From: Acidobacteriota bacterium
Lineage (GTDB): Bacteria; Zixibacteria; MSB-5A5; GN15; FEB-12
Assembly: GCA_035529075.1 (NCBI GenBank)
Contig: DATKXK010000014.1
Coordinates: 450,264-514,263, forward strand
Direction of reading: 5' to 3'
DNA length: 64,000 nucleotides
Below are positions 16,894 through 24,016 of this stretch, piece by piece. Numbering within the stretch: the stretch's first letter is position 1; every line of letters starts with the position of its first letter. The notes under the pieces are model-generated. The model had not been told where the DNA came from. It saw nothing but the letters and a program-made list of their open reading frames with translations, and did not search any database. A program made the position numbers and the translations under genes.

Positions 16894-16942
16894 CGACGTG
16901 TCAACGGGCAACCGCATTCGTACGTAGTGGACTGGAGTCGGC

Positions 16943-17899
16943 ATGACTGAAGAGGACAAAAAAGAGACGGCACGAAAACGCATCACCGATCTGCAGCGGA
17001 TGAAGTTTATCGGGTTTGAGGTTTTTCCCGGGAAGCCGAAGGATCTGTTCAAGAGCGAGGATGAAAAGTCTGAGTTCGAAAAACAGGCCCGCGACCGGCG
17101 GGGGAAAGGCGCGTCGACCCGGCTGGACAGCAAACTCCTCGAAGAGCGGATGTCCTTCAAAGAGCGGATTGTTCTCGCGTTCGCCAGTGTCATCGTCTGG
17201 GCGGCGCTTTTCTTCCCCTGGTACTCCGCGTATACCGAGGTCGCTGACGAATCTCCGGCTGCTGTAACTGAAGAGCCGGCCGATTCCCTGATGGTGGGGG
17301 ACAGCGCGCTGGCGGCGATGGCGGCAGCTGATACCGCCGCCCTTTCAGCCCCTGTCGAAAATCAGGAGGACCCGGCCGGGACGTCTGAACAATCCGAGGC
17401 GACGCCCGCTCAGGAGATGTCCTCACAAAGCAACGAGGAGATTCTCACCGGGCACATGGCTCGCCGGAGAGTTCGTCGGGAATACGATCGTCTCTCCGGG
17501 ATCAGTTCCTTCATTGCCCTGGGATCGGTCGGTTCGCACGTGTTTACGTCCGGGGCAGTCCTTGTCCTGACGGGCATCATCTTCCTGCTCTACGGGCTTC
17601 TGTGTCTGGTGCTGCCGGCACTCACCCTGTACTGCCTGTTTGGGCTGAAAGGGTCCGCCGACGAACAGGCCGTGAGGATAAAGAAATATCTGAGGTTCAA
17701 CTGGTTGCCTCTGGTGCTGTTCTTTCTTGCGGCGTTCCTGTCGTTTTTCGGCGCCGACTACGGTGAAGGAACGGCGGGATTGTATGCCAGCCTGGGAGAC
17801 AGTTATGGCCCCGGAGTGTTCCTTGCAACGCTCTCGTGGGGCGTGTTCATAACGCTGGCCGCCTCGATTCTGGTGGCCGTCAAGGCCGTGGAAATCTAA
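16943..17899 (+). CDS. Inner-membrane protein of the TonB operon, unknown family
   Basis: 318 residues. A charged cytoplasmic N-terminus (about 70 residues) precedes a first membrane helix (IVLAFASVIVWAALFFPWYS). An Ala/Glu/Pro-rich linker of about 100 residues follows. Three C-terminal helices are LVLTGIIFLLYGLLCLVLPALTLYCLF, WLPLVLFFLAAFLSFF and FITLAASILVAVKAV. I do not recognise a named domain. The gene sits 49 nt after the TPR gene and 28 nt before exbB, so it probably works with that complex. Confidence 0.7.
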   Translation: MTEEDKKETARKRITDLQRMKFIGFEVFPGKPKDLFKSEDEKSEFEKQARDRRGKGASTRLDSKLLEERMSFKERIVLAFASVIVWAALFFPWYSAYTEVADESPAAVTEEPADSLMVGDSALAAMAAADTAALSAPVENQEDPAGTSEQSEATPAQEMSSQSNEEILTGHMARRRVRREYDRLSGISSFIALGSVGSHVFTSGAVLVLTGIIFLLYGLLCLVLPALTLYCLFGLKGSADEQAVRIKKYLRFNWLPLVLFFLAAFLSFFGADYGEGTAGLYASLGDSYGPGVFLATLSWGVFITLAASILVAVKAVEI

Positions 17900-17927
17900 T
17901 TCTGTGTAAGTTGGAGGATAGTAACAA

Positions 17928-18686
17928 GTGGTTAAGCAAACACTCTTCGTAACGCTCAACGCCATCGTCGCCTTTGCTATCGGATTCGGTCTCTGGTACG
18001 GAGTGTTCAGGACGTCTGAATCGCCGATCATCCATTCCATTTATCAGGGGGGTCCGCTGGTAGTGCTGTTGATCATGATCCTGATCATGTTGCTTGTCTT
18101 CGTGATCGAGCGCTATTTCTCACTGTACTCAGTCGCCAAGGGCCGCAGTTCGGTCCAGGTGTTCTTCAAGAAGCTTGTGACCCTTCTCCAGACCGATGAC
18201 TACGAGGGCGCCCTGGCTGCCTGCGACAAACAGCGCGGTACTACTGCCAACGTCCTTCGATCCGGCATTGAACGCTACAGGGATCTCAGGAGCGATGCTT
18301 CCATCGACGCCGACAAGCGGCTTCAGCTCACGCAGTCAGCGATTGAAGAGGCCAACGCCCTCGAGGGTCCGCTGCTGGAGAGGAATCTTATCGCCCTGTC
18401 AACCATCGCCTCGATTGCCACCATGGTGGGTCTGCTCGGCACGACCATCGGCATGATCCGCGCCTTTGCCGCCACCGGCAACGTGGAAGGCGGTGTTATC
18501 GATGCCACCCAGTTGGCGGTCGGAATCTCCGAGGCGCTGGTCAACACCGCCGGCGGTCTGACCTCCGGGATCCTCGGGATCTTTTTCTACAACTTCTTTG
18601 TAAACAAGGTGGACGCCTTTAATTACACTACTGACGAAGCCACGTTTGAGGTGTTACAGATTCTGAAGACCAAAGAAGGCAAGTAA
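17928..18686 (+). CDS. exbB: ExbB/TolQ-type proton channel subunit
   Basis: 252 residues of the MotA/TolQ/ExbB family, which forms the pentameric proton channel that energises TonB. Membrane helices lie near residues 8-25, 40-62, 145-170 and 190-215. The family block is ALSTIASIATMVGLLGTTIGMIRAF followed by GISEALVNTAGGLTSGILGIFFYNFF. GGAGGA 8 nt before the GTG start is a good site. Two exbD genes and tonB follow, so the complex is complete. ExbB rather than TolQ is chosen because TonB, not TolA, closes the operon. Confidence 0.92.
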   Translation: MVKQTLFVTLNAIVAFAIGFGLWYGVFRTSESPIIHSIYQGGPLVVLLIMILIMLLVFVIERYFSLYSVAKGRSSVQVFFKKLVTLLQTDDYEGALAACDKQRGTTANVLRSGIERYRDLRSDASIDADKRLQLTQSAIEEANALEGPLLERNLIALSTIASIATMVGLLGTTIGMIRAFAATGNVEGGVIDATQLAVGISEALVNTAGGLTSGILGIFFYNFFVNKVDAFNYTTDEATFEVLQILKTKEGK

Positions 18687-18689
18687 GCC

Positions 18690-19169
18690 ATGGGGATTAA
18701 GAAAAAGCGTCGGATCTCCATCAGGATCGATATGACGCCTATGGTCGATATCGCCTTCCTGCTGTTGATCTTCTACATGGCCACCACTCAGTTCAAGCCG
18801 CCGGAGGCGCGCGCGGTCGAGTTGCCGCAGTCGCACTCGCAGATTGAGCTGCCGGACAAAGACGTTATTAATATCACCGTTACCAAGCATGACTCCATCT
18901 ACGTGGACTACGTGCAGTTGGTGAACATCAACATTGACGGCCAGGACATTCAGACCAAAGGGCGCGTGGTGCGCACGTGCGATATTTATAACGTGTCCAG
19001 CGAAATCCTCCGGGCGCGCAGCAAAAATGTCCGGGCCCTGGTCGTGATTAAAGCCGACCGGGACGCAGGCTTCGGGGTGATGCAGGATGTTATGCGGTCG
19101 ATGCAGGAAAACCACCTCGAACGCTTCCTCATCATCACCGACAACGAGATGGAGGAGGCCGAAGCCTGA
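18690..19169 (+). CDS. exbD: ExbD/TolR-type protein, first copy
   Basis: 159 residues with a basic N-terminus, one membrane helix containing the conserved Asp (DMTPMVDIAFLLLIFYMATT) and a periplasmic domain. The Asp is the proton-carrying residue of the ExbB-ExbD motor. It starts 3 nt after exbB. It differs from the second copy mainly in its periplasmic domain. Confidence 0.9.
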   Translation: MGIKKKRRISIRIDMTPMVDIAFLLLIFYMATTQFKPPEARAVELPQSHSQIELPDKDVINITVTKHDSIYVDYVQLVNINIDGQDIQTKGRVVRTCDIYNVSSEILRARSKNVRALVVIKADRDAGFGVMQDVMRSMQENHLERFLIITDNEMEEAEA

Positions 19170-19229
19170 TGGTTCACCGTCGTGTGACCCGCTGGTGACG
19201 TAACAGGTGAAAGGAGAGTGACGTAAGAT

Positions 19230-19880
19230 ATGGCCGGCGAAGTAGCCGAACGCGCAGCAAAGCCCGGGAAAAAGGGATTACGGCGCCCCAAGAGGCGGTT
19301 AGCCATCCGCATCGACATGACGCCGATGGTGGATATCGCCTTCCTGTTGCTCATCTTCTACATGGTGACGACGGTGTTCTCGATGCCGCAGGCAATGGAG
19401 ATCAACCTGCCGCCGGTGGAGCAGGAGGAGCAGGTCGAGATCCGGGAATCCAACCTGCTTACGGTACGGGTGGACAGTGAGAACCGTTACTGGTGGAATC
19501 TAAAGACGCCCACTCCGGAGAACCTGCCGAAGCTCCTTCCGGGCGACCCGGCTAAGCCGGACACCGTGGCTTACACGTTTTACCCGGACACCCTGCGCGG
19601 TCTGTTGGTCCAACAGAATCGCCAGAACCCGAGGCTGAGCACGCTTGTTCTTATTCATAGAGACGCCCGATACGAGGATATGGTCAACATCCTGGACGAG
19701 ATTGACGTCATAGAACGCTCCTGGAATCAAAATACGGCCGATCGCCTTGGTGTTAAGGTCAGCGAGATTCCGAGCGACCAGAAATTCTCGTACCGGTATG
19801 CCATCGGCAAGTGGGAGGAGCGTGACGACAGAGTCATGACCGCCGCCCAGGCTCAGGTCAGCCAGGAAGGAGGCCTGTGA
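19230..19880 (+). CDS. exbD: ExbD/TolR-type protein, second copy
   Basis: 216 residues. The same transmembrane signature (DMTPMVDIAFLLLIFYMVTT) sits after a longer basic N-terminus (AKPGKKGLRRPKRRLAIR). The periplasmic part is longer than in the first copy. ExbD works as a dimer, so two unlike ExbD proteins may form a heterodimer. The last codon overlaps the tonB start region. Confidence 0.9.
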   Translation: MAGEVAERAAKPGKKGLRRPKRRLAIRIDMTPMVDIAFLLLIFYMVTTVFSMPQAMEINLPPVEQEEQVEIRESNLLTVRVDSENRYWWNLKTPTPENLPKLLPGDPAKPDTVAYTFYPDTLRGLLVQQNRQNPRLSTLVLIHRDARYEDMVNILDEIDVIERSWNQNTADRLGVKVSEIPSDQKFSYRYAIGKWEERDDRVMTAAQAQVSQEGGL

Positions 19881-20629
19881 TGCGATCTTATTACGATAAC
19901 GCCGTCTACTCCCCGTACGGTGCCTACGAGCTGAAGTTAAAGTACCAGCGCAACTTCCTGTTCGGTACCGGTATCACGCTGGGGGCGGTGCTGTTCATTC
20001 TCGCGGTCGCCTGGGTCATATCCGTCTGGTCGGAGGAGGAAGTGATAGCCTCAGCGACGCCGGTGACGATCAGGACAGTTGCTGACCTCGGCCCACCCCC
20101 GGCTATCGCCAAGAAACCGCCTCAGGTAAAAGTCAATCAGCCCAACGCCGTGGCTCCCAAAGTCGGTATTCCGAAGCCGGTCGCCGACGATGAGGTTATG
20201 GACGACGACGTTACCCTGGCCACCCGCGAGGAGTTGGCGGAAATTGTGGCTCCCGACATTACTTCGGCCAGTTCAGGTGGCGCTGACATTGTCGTCGACA
20301 TCCAGGACGACGAGTATCTCCCGGCTCCCGATGAGTTTACGCCGGTGGAGATCGTCGCTGAGATGATTTACTACGAGACACCGGAGTACCCGCGCCTGGC
20401 TCGACAGGCCGGCCTGGAGGGGCTGGTCCGGGTTAAGGCCCTCGTTGACAGGAACGGCAACGTCAAGGACGCCATGCTCTATCAGTCTTGCGGTACCACC
20501 TCGCTGGATGAGGCGGCCGTTGGTGCCTCTTACAAGTGCAAGTTCAAACCGGCGATTCAGAACGGTCGACCCGTCGCTATGTGGGTGACCTACAAGGTGG
20601 AGTTCTTCATCGAGGAGGCTGCCCCCTGA
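19880..20629 (+). CDS. tonB: TonB energy transducer
   Basis: 249 residues. One helix near residues 25-50 (FLFGTGITLGAVLFILAVAWVISVW) is followed by a periplasmic linker with modest Pro/Lys content. The C-terminal TonB domain (EYPRLARQAGLEGLVRVKALVDRNG ending YKCKFKPAIQNGRPVAMWV) matches the family. AAGGAGG 6 nt upstream supports ATG 19880. It would engage outer-membrane receptors such as the BtuB-like protein in this window. The operon ends at the terminator 20670-20712. Confidence 0.92.
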   Translation: MRSYYDNAVYSPYGAYELKLKYQRNFLFGTGITLGAVLFILAVAWVISVWSEEEVIASATPVTIRTVADLGPPPAIAKKPPQVKVNQPNAVAPKVGIPKPVADDEVMDDDVTLATREELAEIVAPDITSASSGGADIVVDIQDDEYLPAPDEFTPVEIVAEMIYYETPEYPRLARQAGLEGLVRVKALVDRNGNVKDAMLYQSCGTTSLDEAAVGASYKCKFKPAIQNGRPVAMWVTYKVEFFIEEAAP

Positions 20630-20669
20630 TCCTGAATCCGGATTCGCGATCCGGGCCGACGGAGATTCT

Positions 20670-20712
20670 GACCGGTGCGGGCTTATCAAGAGCCCGGCAC
20701 CGGTCTTTTTTT
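20670..20712 (+). terminator. Strong rho-independent terminator after tonB
   Basis: GACCGGTGC-GGGCT (20670-20683) pairs with AGCCC-G-GCACCGGTC (20691-20705), 14 bp with one bulged G, followed by seven T (20706-20712). Confidence 0.9.
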
Positions 20713-20923
20713 GTCAACTGATCGAACATCATACTGCCGATTATAGGGTGGTTTCCTTCCTGATGCCCGGGCCGGGAAAAGGCCGGCGGCAACGAACGCG
20801 TCGTACTCGTCAGCCGGTCCGGCATCTCCCATTGCAGTCGGGCCAGATATTGTATGACAGAAGCCGGTAGCCACTACCTGTTGGGGTTACCGAAACTAAA
20901 GGCTGAAGGGGGCAATTTATCGC
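20713..20923. other. Intergenic region, no recognised feature
   Basis: About 210 nt between the tonB terminator and the next promoter. A minus-strand open frame (20686-20874) exists, but it runs through the terminator and has no ribosome site. Nothing else is recognised. Confidence 0.35.
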
Positions 20924-20952
20924 TTGACAAGTGCACAAATGTGCAGTATTCT
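20924..20952 (+). promoter_or_regulatory. Promoter of the zinc-ribbon / helicase / Lon cluster
   Basis: TTGACA (20924-20929) and TATTCT (20947-20952) are exactly 17 nt apart. The predicted start is near 20959, about 45 nt before the first gene. Confidence 0.7.
20932..20945. promoter_or_regulatory. Candidate operator inside the promoter spacer
   Basis: TGCACA-AA-TGTGCA is a perfect inverted repeat centred between the -35 and -10 boxes, the classic position for a repressor dimer. It does not match the well-known LexA or NrdR consensus sequences. The regulator is unknown. Confidence 0.5.
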
Positions 20953-21003
20953 GGGTCTGCGCCGGGGCAGGTGCCCGGGTATTTGCGAACAAGGGAGAGT
21001 TCC

Positions 21004-21240
21004 ATGGGTGGATCAGTACTAAGTCGTGATTGGGGTGACCCTCGAAACATGGCGGCAGCAGACAGCACCAATCTCGGTCTTGCAGAGGATATCGACGTAC
21101 CGTACGCGGGCGGCGCTGTCGGCACCGAGGACTGCGTTTTTCACAACGTGGCCAACTGCCCGGACTGCTCGGGCGGCATGATACGTCAGGGGGGATGCTG
21201 TTTTTGTCCCGAGTGCGGGTTTGAGAGTTGCGGCGCATAG
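21004..21240 (+). CDS. 78-residue zinc-ribbon protein resembling the NrdJ C-terminal tail
   Basis: About 45 low-complexity residues precede a Cys-rich ending, NCPDCSGGMIRQGGCCFCPE and on to CGFESCG. The spacing CPxC...GGxxxxGGCxxCPxCGxxxC is like the zinc-binding C-terminal tail of B12-dependent (class II) ribonucleotide reductase. No reductase core is present, so it is a stand-alone ribbon. GGGAGAG upstream supports ATG 21004. It is the first gene behind a promoter with a built-in inverted repeat, and the helicase start lies about 50 nt after its stop. Possible DNA- or protein-binding adaptor; function unknown. Confidence 0.65.
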   Translation: MGGSVLSRDWGDPRNMAAADSTNLGLAEDIDVPYAGGAVGTEDCVFHNVANCPDCSGGMIRQGGCCFCPECGFESCGA

Positions 21241-21293
21241 CGTTTGACGTCGTTTGGCTGAACGGTACCGGGTTGAAAGGAGGGCTGGATGGT

Positions 21294-23969
21294 ATGCGTT
21301 TGAGTGATCTGGAAAGGCTTGGTATTCCGCGGCGGATAGTAGAAGTCTGGCGGGAACGTCAGGGGGAATCACTCTTGCCTGTGCAGCGGCAGGCATTGCG
21401 ACAGGGGTTGCTCGACATCACGGCTCGGCGCGCTTCCGTGAGTGACGGGGTCTCCGGCATGATAGTCTCGGCGCCGACGTCATCAGGGAAATCCTTCTGC
21501 GCCGAAATGGCGGCGGTGAGCGCTCTGACCGCCCGCAGGAAGGCCGTGCTGCTGTTTCCGATGAAGTCTCTTGCGGAGCAGAACTACCGCCTGCTGCGGG
21601 ACACGTATGAACCGCTCGGGATAAGGTGCCTAATTGCCACGGGAGACCACCCGGAGAATGATCAGAGATTTGCCGCCGGTGACTATCATCTGGCCGTTGC
21701 CATTTACGAGAAGTTTGACCTGCTGCTCACGGCTGATCTCGATGCGTTGAGTAATATCGGGCTGGTAGTTGTAGATGAATTGGAAATGCTGACCGAACCC
21801 GGTCGCGGGGCGGTTCTGGAGCGGCTGCTGACAAAAATTCTGGCCTCCTGCTACCAGCCTGCCATCCTGGCCCTGTCGGCGGTTCTGGATGACGACACGG
21901 CCGCTGTTCTGGCCCGCTGGCTGTCAGCTTCGGTAGTAAAAGAGAATTCTCGCCCCGTTGACCTCCTTCGTGGTGTGGCCGCGGAGGGTTCGGTTCGTTT
22001 CCGGTCGTTCAACGGCGCTCAGGATGGAAGCGAGCCCTTTGCAATCGGGGATGCCGCCGGTGACCTTGCCGACGTTCTGATCGGTCAGCTCAGGCAGGCC
22101 GCGGGACCGACTCTTGTCTTCCTGAAGTCCCGGCAGGACACGGTGCAGCTTGCGCTCAGGCTCGCGGCTTCCGTACAGTGGCCCGAGGCAAATGGGGCGA
22201 CTGCCCGTCTTCGGGAAGAAGAACCGTCGTTTCTTGTTCGATCGCTTATCCAGACGCTTACGCGGGGCATTGCATTTCACAACTCCGACCTGACGCCATG
22301 GCATAGGTCGGTTGTTGAGGAATCCTTTATCAATGGGGAAGTTCGCGTCCTGTGTTCAACCACCACTTTAGCCCTGGGTGTCAACCTGCCTGCAGAAACC
22401 GTATACCTCGAGACGGTCCGTTACGCACCCGGTAATTACGATAGGCGACCCGTGCTTGTGCCCATTACCCGGGCCGAGTTTGACAACATGACCGGCAGAG
22501 CCGGGCGCTACAACTTCTGTCGGGGTGTGACCGGCAAGGCTATTGTCCTGGCTGATTCGGAGTTCGAGCGCGACGTCCTCTGGGAGCAGTATATCAGTCC
22601 GGACCGGCCTGAGGCCGTGCTGCTCCCTGTGCAGCCGATCTCGCTGGATGATTGGCTTCTTCAGATGATCTGTGCCGGAGTGTCGCCAAGCCTCAGTGCC
22701 GCCCGTTCGGTGCTGGCCAAGAGTCTGCACACTGTTTGTCACCCCGGCGCTGAATTGAATCCGGAACCGGCCGTCGAAATGCTGACGCGAGAGCGGCTGG
22801 TTGGTGTCGGCAATGGCGGCCTGTTGTACCCCACCCCGGCAGGTAGAGCCGTAGCCACGGCCGGCCTGACCGTCAGACAGGCGGTTCATCTGCGCGGGTG
22901 GCTGGAGCAAGGGTACCCGCAGACAAACTTTGGCTGGACGGCCCTGGCGGTGAGCGCCCCCGACTGGCGCCTTCCTCCGTCTATTCTGACCCGTTACGAG
23001 CAGGCGGAGAATCTGCCTCTGAAACTGCTGTCGCAGCGGTATGATCATTCCATGGGTGAAATAACCTGCCTGCTTCCGCAAGACTGGCGGTCGCAGCCGC
23101 TTGGCTACCGAACCATGGCCGGTCTGAAGGCGCTGCTGGTGCTGGATGACTGGTCCCGGATGGTTCCGGTCCAGTCTCTTGAAGAACAGTACCAGATGCA
23201 TCTGGGTCAGATAATGTCGCTCGGAGAGGCTGCGGCACACCTTGTGTCCGCCACGGCAGCCCTGGTAGAGGCAGGCGACAGGCAGTCAAAAGTGGTCGGC
23301 ATGCTCCGTGCACATGCCTTCAGTCTTCAGCACGGCCTCTCCGCTGACCTTCGCGGCTTGCATGCCTGCCTTGGGGCGGTGCTGAACCGGTCGGATTTCG
23401 TAGCCCTGCATGAGGCTGGTGTTGTCGAGATGCGTCAGCTGGGTGATCTCGATTCTCAGAGGCGCGCCAAATTTATAAGGGGAGAGGCTAAGTTACGACG
23501 AATCAATGATATAATAGACTCATTTAAAGAGGAGGTTGCAATGTTGTCCAAACAGGTAGGTAACCGCGTGGTCCCCGCCGCCGAGCCTGATTCCGTCGAG
23601 ATCGATGGGGCCTTTGATCGGGAACGTTTTCTTGTCCGTATAAACGGCTTTCCGGTGTGGCTGACCGGCAAGTCGTTTAAGTACTTCACCAGGCTGGCCT
23701 GGTCTCGCCTTACCGCCGACGGTGGGTGGATCTACAAGGAGGATATCGAAATCGGATTCAACCAGGCCAGATATCTGTACCGTATGAAGAACGAGATCGC
23801 TGGCGGCTTCAGCTTCCCCTGGCAGGTCGTTGAAAACAACCGGCTGGGGTACTATCGGCTTCAGATCGATCCGGTCAAGATCCGTGTCAATCAAGGCAGG
23901 CTTAGAAACCACCCGGATTGGGAAGTTCGGCGTCTCTTTGCTGAACCCGGCACGGTCGCTGTGGGCTGA
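21294..23969 (+). CDS. Ski2/Hel308-like superfamily 2 helicase with C-terminal OmpR-type winged helix
   Basis: 891 residues from ATG 21294. That start gives the usual Hel308-like opening MRLSDLERLGIPRRI and has GGAGG upstream; TTG 21228 would extend it without support. Motif I is SAPTSSGKS. Motif II is VVVDELEML, so DExH has become DELE (21774-21785). Motif III is LSAV instead of LSAT. Motif V (CSTTTLALGVNLPAETVY) and motif VI (NMTGRAGRYN) are intact. The last ~110 residues (RFLVRINGFPVWLTGKSF to NNRLGYYRLQIDP) have the layout of an OmpR/PhoB winged helix, an unusual fusion partner. It probably translocates on DNA or RNA in repair or stress. Lon follows on the same strand. Confidence 0.85.
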   Translation: MRLSDLERLGIPRRIVEVWRERQGESLLPVQRQALRQGLLDITARRASVSDGVSGMIVSAPTSSGKSFCAEMAAVSALTARRKAVLLFPMKSLAEQNYRLLRDTYEPLGIRCLIATGDHPENDQRFAAGDYHLAVAIYEKFDLLLTADLDALSNIGLVVVDELEMLTEPGRGAVLERLLTKILASCYQPAILALSAVLDDDTAAVLARWLSASVVKENSRPVDLLRGVAAEGSVRFRSFNGAQDGSEPFAIGDAAGDLADVLIGQLRQAAGPTLVFLKSRQDTVQLALRLAASVQWPEANGATARLREEEPSFLVRSLIQTLTRGIAFHNSDLTPWHRSVVEESFINGEVRVLCSTTTLALGVNLPAETVYLETVRYAPGNYDRRPVLVPITRAEFDNMTGRAGRYNFCRGVTGKAIVLADSEFERDVLWEQYISPDRPEAVLLPVQPISLDDWLLQMICAGVSPSLSAARSVLAKSLHTVCHPGAELNPEPAVEMLTRERLVGVGNGGLLYPTPAGRAVATAGLTVRQAVHLRGWLEQGYPQTNFGWTALAVSAPDWRLPPSILTRYEQAENLPLKLLSQRYDHSMGEITCLLPQDWRSQPLGYRTMAGLKALLVLDDWSRMVPVQSLEEQYQMHLGQIMSLGEAAAHLVSATAALVEAGDRQSKVVGMLRAHAFSLQHGLSADLRGLHACLGAVLNRSDFVALHEAGVVEMRQLGDLDSQRRAKFIRGEAKLRRINDIIDSFKEEVAMLSKQVGNRVVPAAEPDSVEIDGAFDRERFLVRINGFPVWLTGKSFKYFTRLAWSRLTADGGWIYKEDIEIGFNQARYLYRMKNEIAGGFSFPWQVVENNRLGYYRLQIDPVKIRVNQGRLRNHPDWEVRRLFAEPGTVAVG

Positions 23970-24016
23970 GAGTTGGCGGGAACAGACCGCCGGACTCGAC
24001 CGTATTATCTAAGAGA

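Noticed and set aside
20686-20874. Minus-strand 62-codon ORF downstream of tonB
   Set aside because: It runs through the strong tonB terminator, has no ribosome site and shows no known motif.
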